64,000 bases of DNA, taken from assembly GCF_000820125.1 (NCBI RefSeq), contig NZ_CDBY01000033.1, positions 1-64,000 on the forward strand, read 5' to 3'. The notes beneath the pieces are model-generated. The model was not told the origin of the DNA, made no database searches, and was given only the letters and a program-made list of their open reading frames with translations. The translations under genes were made by a program, and so were the position numbers. Of this stretch, positions 56,685 through 64,000 are shown one piece after another. Source of the stretch: Aeromonas simiae. GTDB taxonomy: Bacteria > Pseudomonadota > Gammaproteobacteria > Enterobacterales > Aeromonadaceae. Within the stretch, counting starts at the first letter, position 1. Each line of letters opens with the position of its first letter.

Positions 56685-57458
56685 TCAAGGGGTCAGATCC
56701 CGGTCGACCCAGTATTTCGAGCCGGTGATGCTGGCATCGAGCAGCAGCCCCTTGTCATCTTGCTGATAGATGGCCATGCCGCCATTGTACTGGGCGGTCA
56801 GCGCGCTGCGCTTCTGGCCGGCCACGGCCCCCACCTCAGAGCTGGCCTCCCACCCCTTGCTGACAAAGCGCTCGAAGGTCTCGCGATTTTCAAACAGGAT
56901 CACCTGCTGGTAGAACTTGCCGCCCAGCCCGGCCCCCATCCCTGCCCCGAACATCTTCATGTAGGTGCGGGCCCCATCATGGCGGCTGACCGCCACCCCG
57001 GCGCCCTGACTGGTGTTGAGCATGAGGGCGAACTTGCGCGAATCGAACACGGCATAACCGTAGGCTTGGTCAAACAGCAGCTTGGCCGAGGGGCGCTCGT
57101 TGAAAAGGCGCACCAGCGCGGTGTCGGCCATGGTGTCGAGTGCGCTGCGCGCCTGCTCCGCCGTCTTGGGCTCGGTCATCTCGTCGAGCTTCTGGTCGGC
57201 CACCACCAGCCATGCCTTGCTCTTGGCCACGCTCTGCTCAGTCCATTCACCGGCCTGGTTGTAGGTGCTGGCGGCCCAGCTCGAGACGGAGGCCCAGGTC
57301 GCCTTGGAAAAATCGGTGACGTTCTGCCACGCCTCCTTGCCCGCCTCGCCGACGGCGTCCCCCAGTTGGCTGGCCGCCGACTTGATCTTCTCCCAGTCCG
57401 CGTGACTCGGCATGGCCACCAGGGCCGCCAGTAGCAAGGTGAGGGTGCGTATTTTCAT
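56685..57458 (-). CDS. secreted SYLF-domain (Ysc84-type) lipid-binding protein
   Basis: 257 residues with a signal peptide (MKIRTLTLLLAALVAMPSHA). After a helical amphipathic stretch (DWEKIKSAASQLGDAVGEAG and following, about 22-100) comes a SYLF/Ysc84 domain (about 125-255): AKLLFDQAYGYAVFDS, NTSQGAGVAVSRHDG, FGAGMGAGLGGKF and GSKYWVDRDLTP. SYLF proteins bind phosphoinositides in eukaryotes; bacterial roles are unclear. The ATG at 57458 has GGAGGA five bases upstream. The frame stays open upstream to 57782 but that part is built from the 27-bp repeats and is not believed to be translated. Confidence 0.85.
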   Translation of the reverse strand: MKIRTLTLLLAALVAMPSHADWEKIKSAASQLGDAVGEAGKEAWQNVTDFSKATWASVSSWAASTYNQAGEWTEQSVAKSKAWLVVADQKLDEMTEPKTAEQARSALDTMADTALVRLFNERPSAKLLFDQAYGYAVFDSRKFALMLNTSQGAGVAVSRHDGARTYMKMFGAGMGAGLGGKFYQQVILFENRETFERFVSKGWEASSEVGAVAGQKRSALTAQYNGGMAIYQQDDKGLLLDASITGSKYWVDRDLTP

Positions 57459-57671
57459 AAATCCTCCATCATGGATGACCGGGCAACCTGCGATCGCCTG
57501 GGGAGTACTTAGCATATCTCCCCCGCCCGCCTTAGCCCAACTGCTACCCCGCCGGGCGCAGCAGCGCCGATTGCCCACCGCGCCGGTGGTGACGAGCGTT
57601 TTGGCCCAAGAGAAAGGTGCGGCGGCTGGCGCCCACTGCGACACCCCGCTTCGCCATGGCCGCGCCCCAGC

Positions 57672-57779
57672 ATAAACAAAGGGGCCTTGAGCCCCTTTAT
57701 AAACAAGGGGGCCTAAAGCCCCTGTATAAATAAGGGGGGCTAAAGCCCCTATATGAATAAGGGGGGCTAAGCCCCCCTG
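57672..57779. repeat. four tandem 27-bp terminator-like hairpin repeats
   Basis: Units 57672-57698, 57699-57725, 57726-57752 and 57753-57779. Each has an ATAAA(C/T)AA head and a GGGG(C/G)C-T-A/G-GCCCC stem. Read leftward, each is a G/C stem followed by TTATTTAT-like T-rich sequence, like a rho-independent terminator repeated four times, starting 23 bases after the arsC stop. Confidence 0.9.
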
Positions 57780-57802
57780 CATACCGATAACGCTCTGCGC
57801 GG

Positions 57803-58228
57803 TTATTTCAGGCGCTTGCCGTCGGCATCGACCACCTGCTCGCCATCTTCCTTGGCGAAGGCCCCTTTTTGCTGATCGGGCAGAATATCGAGCACCAGCT
57901 CGGAGGGGCGACAGAGGCGAGTGCCAAGGGGGGTCACCACGATCGGCCGGTTGATGAGGATCGGATGGGCCAGCATGGCATCGATCAGCTCGTCGTCGCT
58001 AAAGCGCTCCTCGGCCAGCCCCAGCGCCTCATAGGGCGGCACGTTCTGGCGCAGCAGGGCGCGCGGCGTGATGCCCATGGCCGCGATCAACTGCACCAGG
58101 GTGTCGCGGCTCGGCGGCGTCTCGAGGTAGTGGATCACGGTCGGCTCCACGCCGCTGTTGCGGATCAGCTCAAGGGTGTTGCGGGAGGTGCCACACTCCG
58201 GGTTGTGGTAAATGGTGATGTTGCTCAT
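57803..58228 (-). CDS. arsC: arsenate reductase, glutaredoxin-dependent
   Basis: Reduces arsenate to arsenite with glutathione/glutaredoxin. 141 residues, same as plasmid R773 ArsC. Catalytic Cys12 in YHNPECGTSRNT and the arginine triad region NRPIVVTPLGTRLCRPSE are intact. The start at 58228 (MSNITIYH) matches the family; GTGs slightly upstream overlap the acr3 stop. Last gene of the leftward arsR-arsD-arsA-acr3-arsC operon; its product supplies arsenite to the Acr3/ArsA pump. Confidence 0.97.
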   Translation of the reverse strand: MSNITIYHNPECGTSRNTLELIRNSGVEPTVIHYLETPPSRDTLVQLIAAMGITPRALLRQNVPPYEALGLAEERFSDDELIDAMLAHPILINRPIVVTPLGTRLCRPSELVLDILPDQQKGAFAKEDGEQVVDADGKRLK

Positions 58229-58239
58229 TGCAGTCACTC

Positions 58240-59289
58240 TCACGGGTTGGATTGTTCGTACCAGGCTTTGCTTCGGTTGACGATGCGCACCACCAGCAGC
58301 ATGACCGGCACTTCGATGAGCACGCCGACCACGGTGGCCAGCGCCGCCCCCGAGTGAAAACCAAACAGGCTGATGGCCGCGGCCACCGCCAGCTCAAAGA
58401 AATTCGAGGCGCCGATGAGGGCCGAGGGACCCGCCACCGCATGCTTCTCCCCCACGGCGCGGTTGAGCCAGTAGGCGAGCCCGGCGTTAAAGAAGACCTG
58501 GATCAGGATGGGCACGGCCAGCAGCGCAATCACCAGCGGCTGGGCCAAGATGGCCTCCCCCTGGAAGGCAAACAGCAGCACCAGGGTGAGCAGCAGGGCG
58601 GCCATGCTCCAGGGCTGGATCCGCGCCAGCAGCGCATCGAGGTGGCCGGCTGCCAGGGCGCGTTTGCGCAGCCACTGGGCCAAGAACACCGGCACCACGA
58701 TATAAAGCACGACCGAGGTGAGCAGGGTATCCCACGGCACCGTGATGCTGGAGACCCCGAGCAGCAGCGCCACCAGCGGGGCGAAGGCCACCACCATGAT
58801 GATGTCGTTCAGCGCCACCTGAGAGAGGGTGAAGTAGGGGTCCCCGTTGACCAGCCGGCTCCAGACAAACACCATGGCGGTGCAGGGGGCGGCGGCCAGC
58901 AGGATCAGCCCTGCCACGTAGCTGTCTTGCTGATCGGCCGGCAGCAGATCGGCAAACAGCACGCGGATGAACACCCAGCCGAGCAGGGCCATGGAGAAGG
59001 GCTTGACCAGCCAGTTGATGACCAAGGTCACGCCAATCCCCTTCACGTGCTCGCGCACCTGATGCAGGGCCCCGAAGTCGATTTTGATCAGCATGGGGAT
59101 GATCATCACCCAGATAAGCAGCCCCACCGGCAGGTTGACCTGGGCAACCTCAAGGGCGCCTATGGTGCGAAACAGCCCCGGCAGCAGCTGGCCCAAGCCG
59201 ATACCGGCCACGATGCACAAGGCCACCCAGGCGGTAAGATAGCGTTCAAAAAAGCCGATGGCGCTCGGCTCGGCGTCACGATGAGACAT
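58240..59289 (-). CDS. acr3: arsenite efflux permease, ACR3 family
   Basis: 349-residue inner-membrane permease with about 10 helices, of the ACR3 family (not ArsB). The helix-4 region with the essential Cys is LLAAAPCTAMVFVWSRL, followed by DPYFTLSQVALNDI; a second conserved region is GASNFFELAVAAAISLFG. Extrudes As(III), probably energised by ArsA encoded just upstream (47-base gap). Often annotated arsB; ACR3 pairing with ArsDA is known. Confidence 0.95.
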   Translation of the reverse strand: MSHRDAEPSAIGFFERYLTAWVALCIVAGIGLGQLLPGLFRTIGALEVAQVNLPVGLLIWVMIIPMLIKIDFGALHQVREHVKGIGVTLVINWLVKPFSMALLGWVFIRVLFADLLPADQQDSYVAGLILLAAAPCTAMVFVWSRLVNGDPYFTLSQVALNDIIMVVAFAPLVALLLGVSSITVPWDTLLTSVVLYIVVPVFLAQWLRKRALAAGHLDALLARIQPWSMAALLLTLVLLFAFQGEAILAQPLVIALLAVPILIQVFFNAGLAYWLNRAVGEKHAVAGPSALIGASNFFELAVAAAISLFGFHSGAALATVVGVLIEVPVMLLVVRIVNRSKAWYEQSNP

Positions 59290-59336
59290 GATCTCTCCAG
59301 TTAGTCAGACAAGGCGGCCGTCCGGCCGCCAACGAT

Positions 59337-61085
59337 TCAAGCGTGGTGGCTCAATGCCAGCAGTGCCGCGGCTCCCACCGGCTCCTCAGGCTGGACGGTG
59401 ACGGCCGCCCAGCGCGGGCACAGCTCGGTTACCGCCGCCAGATGGGGCTGCTGGGCGGCGGCGCGAATGCGCAGCAAGGGGGCCGTGACCGACGCCGGCA
59501 ACACCTGATTGACCAGCCACCCCCAAGGCTCGATGCCCGCACGGCGCAGGTCGGCCTGCAAACCGGCCGCCTCCAGCACCGGGGTGGGCTCAGGCAGGGT
59601 GACGATCAACACCTTGGTCTGGGCCGGGTCCTGCAACTGCATCATGGGGGTGGTAAAGTGCAGCCCCTTATCCCCCATCTGGCGCGCCACCTCTCGGTGA
59701 TAGGCCCCGGTCGCATCGAGCAGCAGCAGGGTGTGGCCGGTGGGGGCCGTGTCCATCACCACGAAGCGGCGGCCCGCCTCGCGAATGATGCGGGAAAACG
59801 CCTGGAACACGGCGATCTCCTCGGTGCAGGGGGAGCGCAGATCCTCCTCGAGCAGGGCGCGGCCGGCCTCATCGAGGCTCGCCCCCTTGCTCGCCAGCAC
59901 TTGGGCGCGATAACGCTCGGTCTCGGCCTCGGGATCGATGCGGCTCACGGTGAGCCCGGGGGCCTCTTCGGCCAGGGTCTCCCCGAGGTGGGCCGCCGGA
60001 TCCGAGGTGGTCAGGTGCACATCGTGCCCCCGCTGCGCCAGCGCCAGAGCGATGGCGGCCGCCATGGTGGTCTTGCCGACGCCCCCCTTGCCCATCAGCA
60101 TCACAAGGCCGTGCCCCTGCCCCTCCAGCTCGTCGATCATCGCCGCCAGCTCCGGCTGAGCGTGTGGCACGACGCCGCTCTCCTGCGCCATGGCCACCGG
60201 CGCCCCGCACAGGGCGCGCAGGGCGGCCAGCCCGACCAGGTTAGCCCCCAGCAGTGGCAAGTGGCTCTGAGGCAGGCGTGCCAGCGCGGCGGGCATGTTC
60301 GCCAGGGCGCGCTGCTCACGCTGCCACAAGGCCAGGGCCAAGGGGTCATTCTGGATCGCCGGCTCGGGGAAGAGCCCGTTGATGACCAGATGGGGCTGCT
60401 GCATGCCGATGGCGGCCAGCTCAGCATGGGTGCGCGCCACCTCGCGCAGGGTCGAGCCTTGCGCACGGGCCACCAGCACCAGCCGGGTCTTGGCGCCATC
60501 ACACAGGGCCGCCACGGCGGCGTGATATTGATGGCGCTGCTTGTCGAGGCCGGCCAAGGGGCCGAGGCAGGAGGCATCCCCCTTGCCGTGTTCGAGAAAA
60601 TCGCTCCACGCCCCCGGCAGTTGCAGCAGGCGGATGGTATGGCCGGTTGGCGCCGTGTCGAACAGGATGTGATCGAAGCGCTCATGCAGCGCCGGGTCGG
60701 TCAGCAGCGCCGTGAACTCATCGAAGGCGGCAATTTCGGTGGTACAGGCGCCGGAGAGCTGCTCCTCGATGCTCTGCACCACACGCTCGGGCAGCTTGCC
60801 GCGCACCGGCCCGACGATCCGCTCGCGGTAGTCGCGCGCCGCGGCCTGGGGATCGATCTCGAGGGCGTGCAGACCCGGCACCGCCGCAAGGGGGGTGATC
60901 CGGTTGCCAATGGCGGTGGAGAACACCTGCCCCACATTGCTGGCCGGATCGGTGCTCACCAGCAGCACCCGTTTGCCCGCCTCGCTCAGGGCCAGGGCAC
61001 TGGCGCAGGCCAGCGAGGTCTTGCCGACCCCGCCCTTACCGGTGAAGAACAGAAACGGGGGGGCATTGCGCAAAAACTCGAACAT
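59337..61085 (-). CDS. arsA: arsenite-translocating ATPase ArsA
   Basis: 582 residues (R773 ArsA 583), two homologous halves. P-loops GKGGVGKTS (A1, near residue 16) and GKGGVGKTT (A2, near 330); both halves have DTAPTGHT. Metalloid-site cysteines appear conserved in SGACTTEIAAFDEF, ASCLGPLAG and SPCTEEIAVFQ. Receives As(III) from ArsD and drives efflux through the membrane permease. The ATG at 61085 (MFEFLRNAP) follows AGGAGG. Confidence 0.96.
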   Translation of the reverse strand: MFEFLRNAPPFLFFTGKGGVGKTSLACASALALSEAGKRVLLVSTDPASNVGQVFSTAIGNRITPLAAVPGLHALEIDPQAAARDYRERIVGPVRGKLPERVVQSIEEQLSGACTTEIAAFDEFTALLTDPALHERFDHILFDTAPTGHTIRLLQLPGAWSDFLEHGKGDASCLGPLAGLDKQRHQYHAAVAALCDGAKTRLVLVARAQGSTLREVARTHAELAAIGMQQPHLVINGLFPEPAIQNDPLALALWQREQRALANMPAALARLPQSHLPLLGANLVGLAALRALCGAPVAMAQESGVVPHAQPELAAMIDELEGQGHGLVMLMGKGGVGKTTMAAAIALALAQRGHDVHLTTSDPAAHLGETLAEEAPGLTVSRIDPEAETERYRAQVLASKGASLDEAGRALLEEDLRSPCTEEIAVFQAFSRIIREAGRRFVVMDTAPTGHTLLLLDATGAYHREVARQMGDKGLHFTTPMMQLQDPAQTKVLIVTLPEPTPVLEAAGLQADLRRAGIEPWGWLVNQVLPASVTAPLLRIRAAAQQPHLAAVTELCPRWAAVTVQPEEPVGAAALLALSHHA

Positions 61086-61096
61086 AGGGCCTCCTG

Positions 61097-61456
61097 TTAG
61101 CAGCAACCGCTACCGGAGCAGCAGCCCTTGGCAATCCCCTTGATGGGCGAAGGCTCCGCCAGACCGGCGAAGCGGGCCAGCTCGCGCCGGCTCGGGTAAC
61201 GCCCGGTCAGCACCACCTGTCCATCGACCAGGATCAGCGGCAACCCCTCTTCACCGGCCACCGCCAGAAAGGCGCTCACCGCCGGGGTGTCGGCAAACAT
61301 CAGGGGCTGCTGGGCTAGGTTATAGCGCTCGACCGTGGCCCCCTGCCCGCGGGCCCACTCCAGATCGGCGGCGAACGTGACCAGAGACTGGTCGACCTCG
61401 GTACCACAGACGCCGGTGGCACAGCACAGCGCCGGATCAAAGATTTGGATCGCCAT
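61097..61456 (-). CDS. arsD: arsenic metallochaperone ArsD
   Basis: 119 residues (R773 ArsD 120). The As(III)-binding Cys12-Cys13-Cys18 set is present in DPALCCATGVCGTEVD, and two C-terminal vicinal pairs end the protein (GCCSGSGCC). Delivers arsenite to ArsA and weakly represses the operon. AAGGAG precedes the ATG; 11 bases before arsA and five after arsR. Confidence 0.96.
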   Translation of the reverse strand: MAIQIFDPALCCATGVCGTEVDQSLVTFAADLEWARGQGATVERYNLAQQPLMFADTPAVSAFLAVAGEEGLPLILVDGQVVLTGRYPSRRELARFAGLAEPSPIKGIAKGCCSGSGCC

Positions 61457-61461
61457 AGGAT

Positions 61462-61842
61462 TTACTCCTTGTTGCAACAGGTGGTGGAAGGCAGCACGGC
61501 CGGGGAGCAGCCGGAATCGGCACGCAGGGCGCCGCACGCCTCGGGGTGGCCGGCGCAGCACTCTTCGGTGAGATAACCGATGAGGCCGAGCATCAGCGGA
61601 ATATTGGCGCGGTAGCGCAAAAAGCGCCCCTCCTGCTCCACGCTGAGCAAATGAGCGCCGAGCATCGCCTTTAAGTGAAACGACAGGGTATTGGGGGCCA
61701 CCTCGAGGGCAGTGGCCAGCTCACCGGCCACCATGCCATCGAGCCCGGCACGCACCAACTGGCGCCAAGCAGCCAGACGCACCGACGAGGCGAGGGATTC
61801 GAGCACCTTGACGGCACTGTCGGAAGGCATGGGATCGCGCAT
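61462..61842 (-). CDS. arsR: ArsR-family arsenite-responsive repressor of the ars operon
   Basis: 126 residues. Winged helix (about 25-85: VAPNTLSFHLKAML recognition region). The inducer site is of the C-terminal type: Cys95-Cys96 and Cys103 in EECCAGHPEACG, matching the arrangement known for Acidithiobacillus ferrooxidans ArsR (Cys95, 96, 102) rather than the helix-3 CxC of R773. Start 61842 has AGGAG five bases upstream. First gene of the operon, with an operator on its -10 element. Confidence 0.93.
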   Translation of the reverse strand: MRDPMPSDSAVKVLESLASSVRLAAWRQLVRAGLDGMVAGELATALEVAPNTLSFHLKAMLGAHLLSVEQEGRFLRYRANIPLMLGLIGYLTEECCAGHPEACGALRADSGCSPAVLPSTTCCNKE

Positions 61843-61864
61843 GAGGACTCCTGGGACCATTTCA

Positions 61865-61900
61865 ATAGTTCAACTATACAAGAAACATTGAAATGATCAA
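61865..61900 (-). promoter_or_regulatory. ars operon promoter and ArsR operator
   Basis: Leftward promoter TTGATC (61900-61895), 16-base spacer, TATAGT (61878-61873). A perfect palindrome ATAGTT-C-AACTAT (61865-61877) covers the -10 element, and a wider repeat ATTTCAAT/ATTGAAAT (61859-61866, 61887-61894) surrounds it. Good site for ArsR repression. Confidence 0.6.
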
Positions 61901-61927
61901 CTTAAGTCCCCCAAAAACAACGCGCGA

Positions 61928-62230
61928 TTAAGGGGCGGGGGGATGGCCGTTGACGCAGCACTCCTCTTGCAAGAAGTGCAAGATGGCCTCCAGCGCCGCG
62001 TACTGGGAGATGCAGTAGAGGGTGCGGCTCTGGCGCACCTGCACCACCAAGCCGACCGAGACCAGGGCCGCGATGTGATGGCTTAGGGTCGAGCCAGGGA
62101 TCCCCAGCTCTTTTTGCAGCTCCCCCACCGGCAATCCCTCGGCCCCCGCCTTGACCAGATGCTTGAAGATGAACAGGCGAGTCGGATGACCCAGCTCCTT
62201 GAGCGCCTTGGCGACCGCTTCCAGCTCCAT
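61928..62230 (-). CDS. second ArsR-family repressor
   Basis: 100 residues, single winged-helix domain: MELEAVAKALKELGHPTRLFIFKHL, then recognition helix GIPGSTLSHHIAALVSVGLV. The C-terminal FLQEECCVNGHPPAP carries a vicinal Cys pair like the arsenite site of the neighbouring repressor, but lacks its third Cys. Divergent from the COG0701 permease gene; two identical inverted repeats lie between. It probably controls that permease and itself in response to a thiophilic metal(loid) (inference). Confidence 0.88.
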   Translation of the reverse strand: MELEAVAKALKELGHPTRLFIFKHLVKAGAEGLPVGELQKELGIPGSTLSHHIAALVSVGLVVQVRQSRTLYCISQYAALEAILHFLQEECCVNGHPPAP

Positions 62231-62251
62231 TGTGATACCCCTTCAGATTCA

Positions 62252-62275
62252 ATATTTCGATAATACCAGAAATAT
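62252..62275. promoter_or_regulatory. ArsR-type operator 1 of the permease module
   Basis: ATATTTC, 10 bases, GAAATAT: perfect 7-base inverted repeat 22 bases upstream of the arsR-like gene. Identical arms and spacing to operator 2. Confidence 0.7.
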
Positions 62276-62276
62276 C

Positions 62277-62312
62277 TTGCACTCGATTATATTTCCAATA
62301 TTTTAGAAATAT
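62277..62312 (+). promoter_or_regulatory. permease promoter with ArsR-type operator 2
   Basis: TTGCAC (62277-62282), 16-base spacer and TATTTT (62299-62304) form a rightward promoter. Operator 2, ATATTTC-N10-GAAATAT (62289-62312), covers its -10 element, so binding would block transcription of the permease. Centres of the two operators are 37 bases apart. Confidence 0.65.
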
Positions 62313-62331
62313 AGTTTGATAGGAGCCCGCT

Positions 62332-63483
62332 ATGCCCCCCTTCACCACCCTGTTGCAAGACGCCGCGCAGATGTTTCTGCTGTTGTTTGCCGAGCTGTCT
62401 CTGCTGTTTTTGCTGATCAGCGCCGCCATCAACCGCCTGCGCCAGACGATACCGGATCATCGCATCCAGGCCCTGCTCGGGGCCCGTCAGGGGCGCGGCT
62501 ATCTGACCGCTGCCCTGCTCGGGGCCATCACCCCCTTTTGCAGCTGCTCGACCATCCCCATGCTGCGCGGCCTGCTCGACGCCAAAGCCGGCTTCGGCCC
62601 AACCCTCACGTTTTTGTTCGTCTCGCCCCTGCTCAACCCCATCATAGTGGGCCTGCTGTGGGTCACCTTCGGCAGCCAGCTCACCCTGCTCTATGTGCTG
62701 GTCGCCGCCGGCACGGCCCTCATCGCCAGCCTGCTGCTCTCCCAGTGGGGCTTCGAGCGCTACGTCATCACCACGCGAAGCGAGCCGTCATCTTGCTGCT
62801 CGCCGCGCCCCGCCATGGCCGCTGCCAGCCCCTCGGCAACCATTCGCGGCCTGCGCCCGGCCAGTGGCCCAATCCTGCGCCCGGCCAAGACGGCGTGTTG
62901 CGCAGCCCCGAGCCCGGCACCGGTCAGCACCGCCAGCTGCTGCGACACACCAGCACCGGTCAGCACCTCCGGCTGCTGCGACGCGGCGGCACCGGTCAGC
63001 ACCGCCAACTGCTGCGACACCCCAGCACCGGCCAGCACCTCCGGCTGCTGTGGCACGGCAACCAGCGCGACCCCCTCCCCCTGGCGCGCCGCGCTGGTTG
63101 AGGCCTGGACGCAGTACCGGGATCTGCTCCCCTACCTGCTGCTCGGCGTCGTGGTCGGGGCCTTTATCTACGGCTTCATTCCGGCCGACTGGATTGCCCG
63201 CCACGCCGGCCAGGACAACCCCTTCGCCATCCTCGTGAGCGCCGTCATCGGCATTCCGCTCTACATCCGGGCCGAGGCGGTGATCCCGCTGGCTTCGGTG
63301 CTGCTTGGCAAGGGGATGGGCAGTGGCGCCGTGATGGCGCTCATCATCGGCAGCGCCGGCGCCAGCCTGACCGAGATCATCCTGCTCAAGTCCATGTTCC
63401 GCACCCCCATGATGCTGGCCTTTCTCAGCGTCATTCTGGGCATGGCCATCCTGATGGGCTACCTCTGCCAATACCTGCTCTGA
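62332..63483 (+). CDS. COG0701 permease (ArsP / SO_0444-like) with a Cys-Cys repeat loop
   Basis: 383-residue inner-membrane permease of the COG0701 family. First half: helices about 10-30, 55-75, 85-150 with the hallmark ITPFCSCSTIPML. Second half: helices about 260-380 with IGIPLYIRAEAVIPL and IIGSAGASLTEIILLKSMF. Between them a roughly 95-residue cytosolic or periplasmic loop holds six Cys-Cys pairs, four from an in-frame 4 x 12-residue repeat (APVST-xx-CCD). Relatives export methylarsenite (ArsP) or Cu/Zn (SO_0444 type). Next to ArsR and the ars operon, so As or another thiophilic metal is likely. AGGAG six bases before ATG. Confidence 0.85.
   Translation: MPPFTTLLQDAAQMFLLLFAELSLLFLLISAAINRLRQTIPDHRIQALLGARQGRGYLTAALLGAITPFCSCSTIPMLRGLLDAKAGFGPTLTFLFVSPLLNPIIVGLLWVTFGSQLTLLYVLVAAGTALIASLLLSQWGFERYVITTRSEPSSCCSPRPAMAAASPSATIRGLRPASGPILRPAKTACCAAPSPAPVSTASCCDTPAPVSTSGCCDAAAPVSTANCCDTPAPASTSGCCGTATSATPSPWRAALVEAWTQYRDLLPYLLLGVVVGAFIYGFIPADWIARHAGQDNPFAILVSAVIGIPLYIRAEAVIPLASVLLGKGMGSGAVMALIIGSAGASLTEIILLKSMFRTPMMLAFLSVILGMAILMGYLCQYLL
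62917..63060 (+). repeat. 4 x 36-bp in-frame tandem repeat in the permease gene
   Basis: Units 62917-62952, 62953-62988, 62989-63024, 63025-63060, each starting GCACCGG(T/C)CAGCACC and coding APxSTxxCCxxxx. Units 1 and 3, and 2 and 4, are more alike, suggesting duplication of a two-unit block. Each unit contributes one Cys-Cys pair to the loop. Confidence 0.93.
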
Positions 63484-63496
63484 GGTTGCGCCCATG

Positions 63497-63526
63497 AAAA
63501 AGGCCAGCCCGAGGGCTGGCCTTTTT
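63497..63526. terminator. bidirectional terminator
   Basis: AAAA then AGGCCAGCCC, GA, GGGCTGGCCT then TTTT; lies between the convergent permease and icd genes. Confidence 0.93.
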
Positions 63527-63541
63527 GCGTCTCGCGCAGAC

Positions 63542-64000
<459 letters not shown>

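Noticed and set aside
57672-57779. CRISPR-like array
   Set aside because: Repeats are directly adjacent with no unique spacers and each unit is a hairpin with a T-rich tail; there are no cas genes.
57459-57782. 108-residue in-frame N-terminal extension of the SYLF protein
   Set aside because: It precedes an intact signal peptide with its own ribosome site and consists of the 27-bp repeats and low-complexity sequence; more likely untranslated.
62917-63060. frameshift or assembly error in the permease loop
   Set aside because: The frame is kept through all four units, each exactly 36 bp, and continues into conserved membrane segments.

Overview
The window reads as chromosomal DNA of a GC-rich, facultatively anaerobic gammaproteobacterium, most likely an Aeromonas or a close relative in the Aeromonadaceae. 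This rests on proteins close to enterobacterial ones (PflB, FocA, YcaO, GlpABC, ArgA, LysC, Asd, ArsC) combined with features common in Aeromonas/Vibrio/Shewanella: the lldP-lldEF lactate system, HexR, a PsrA-like regulator next to fadE, a DUF3802-type protein and a tyrosine-to-fumarate pathway. The genus call is inference. No insertion sequence, prophage, CRISPR array, rRNA or tRNA was seen.

Layout. 1-7.9 kb: L-lactate uptake and oxidation operon (lldP-lldE-lldF, leftward, lldF cut by the window edge) with a divergent LysR regulator, then small housekeeping genes (alpha/beta hydrolase, MmcQ/YjbR, GNAT, DUF3802) and msrA. 8-15.4 kb: amino-acid biosynthesis and its RNA/DNA control: argA behind an ARG-box promoter, lysC behind a lysine riboswitch, a membrane LTA-synthase-like phosphotransferase, asd, and sugE/gdx behind a guanidine-II riboswitch. 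15.4-20.8 kb: anaerobic pyruvate block ycaO, focA (TTG start, FNR-type class II promoter), pflB. 20.9-25.3 kb: ROK repressor, chemoreceptor, YchJ, PilZ protein. 25.4-29.6 kb: glpABC. 29.9-38.8 kb: secreted proline-rich protein, glk, hexR, pykA, psrA-like/fadE, a LysR regulator. 38.9-47.6 kb: MFS transporter, YecM, a membrane-anchored helical protein, nfsA, a PAS-GGDEF-EAL protein, LysR, and a CheY-CheC/PAS signalling pair. 47.7-52.7 kb: hppD-hmgA-fahA-maiA and ltaE. 52.9-57.5 kb: HAD phosphatase, RluA-family synthase, an unrecognised protein with a possible degenerate TOPRIM-like tail, aspartate aminotransferase, SYLF lipoprotein-like protein. 57.7-63.5 kb: an arsenic resistance island, arsR-arsD-arsA-acr3-arsC, plus a second, divergently arranged arsR/permease module. 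The right edge holds the 3' part of icd.

How it works together. Lactate (lldPEF), formate/pyruvate (focA-pflB), anaerobic glycerol-3-phosphate (glpABC), glucose phosphorylation and lower glycolysis (glk, pykA under HexR) and fatty-acid oxidation (psrA-fadE) give a carbon-switching theme. asd, lysC and aspartate aminotransferase feed the aspartate family, with lysine feedback by riboswitch. Aromatic amino acids are degraded by the hppD operon.

Most interesting items: a COG0701/ArsP-type permease whose central loop is a 4 x 36-bp in-frame repeat that places a Cys-Cys pair in each unit, controlled by two identical ArsR-type operators; four tandem 27-bp terminator-like hairpins after arsC; an orphan terminator suggesting a small RNA near 37.8 kb; several strong unexplained palindromes; and the solitary gene at 54.3 kb with a structured leader.
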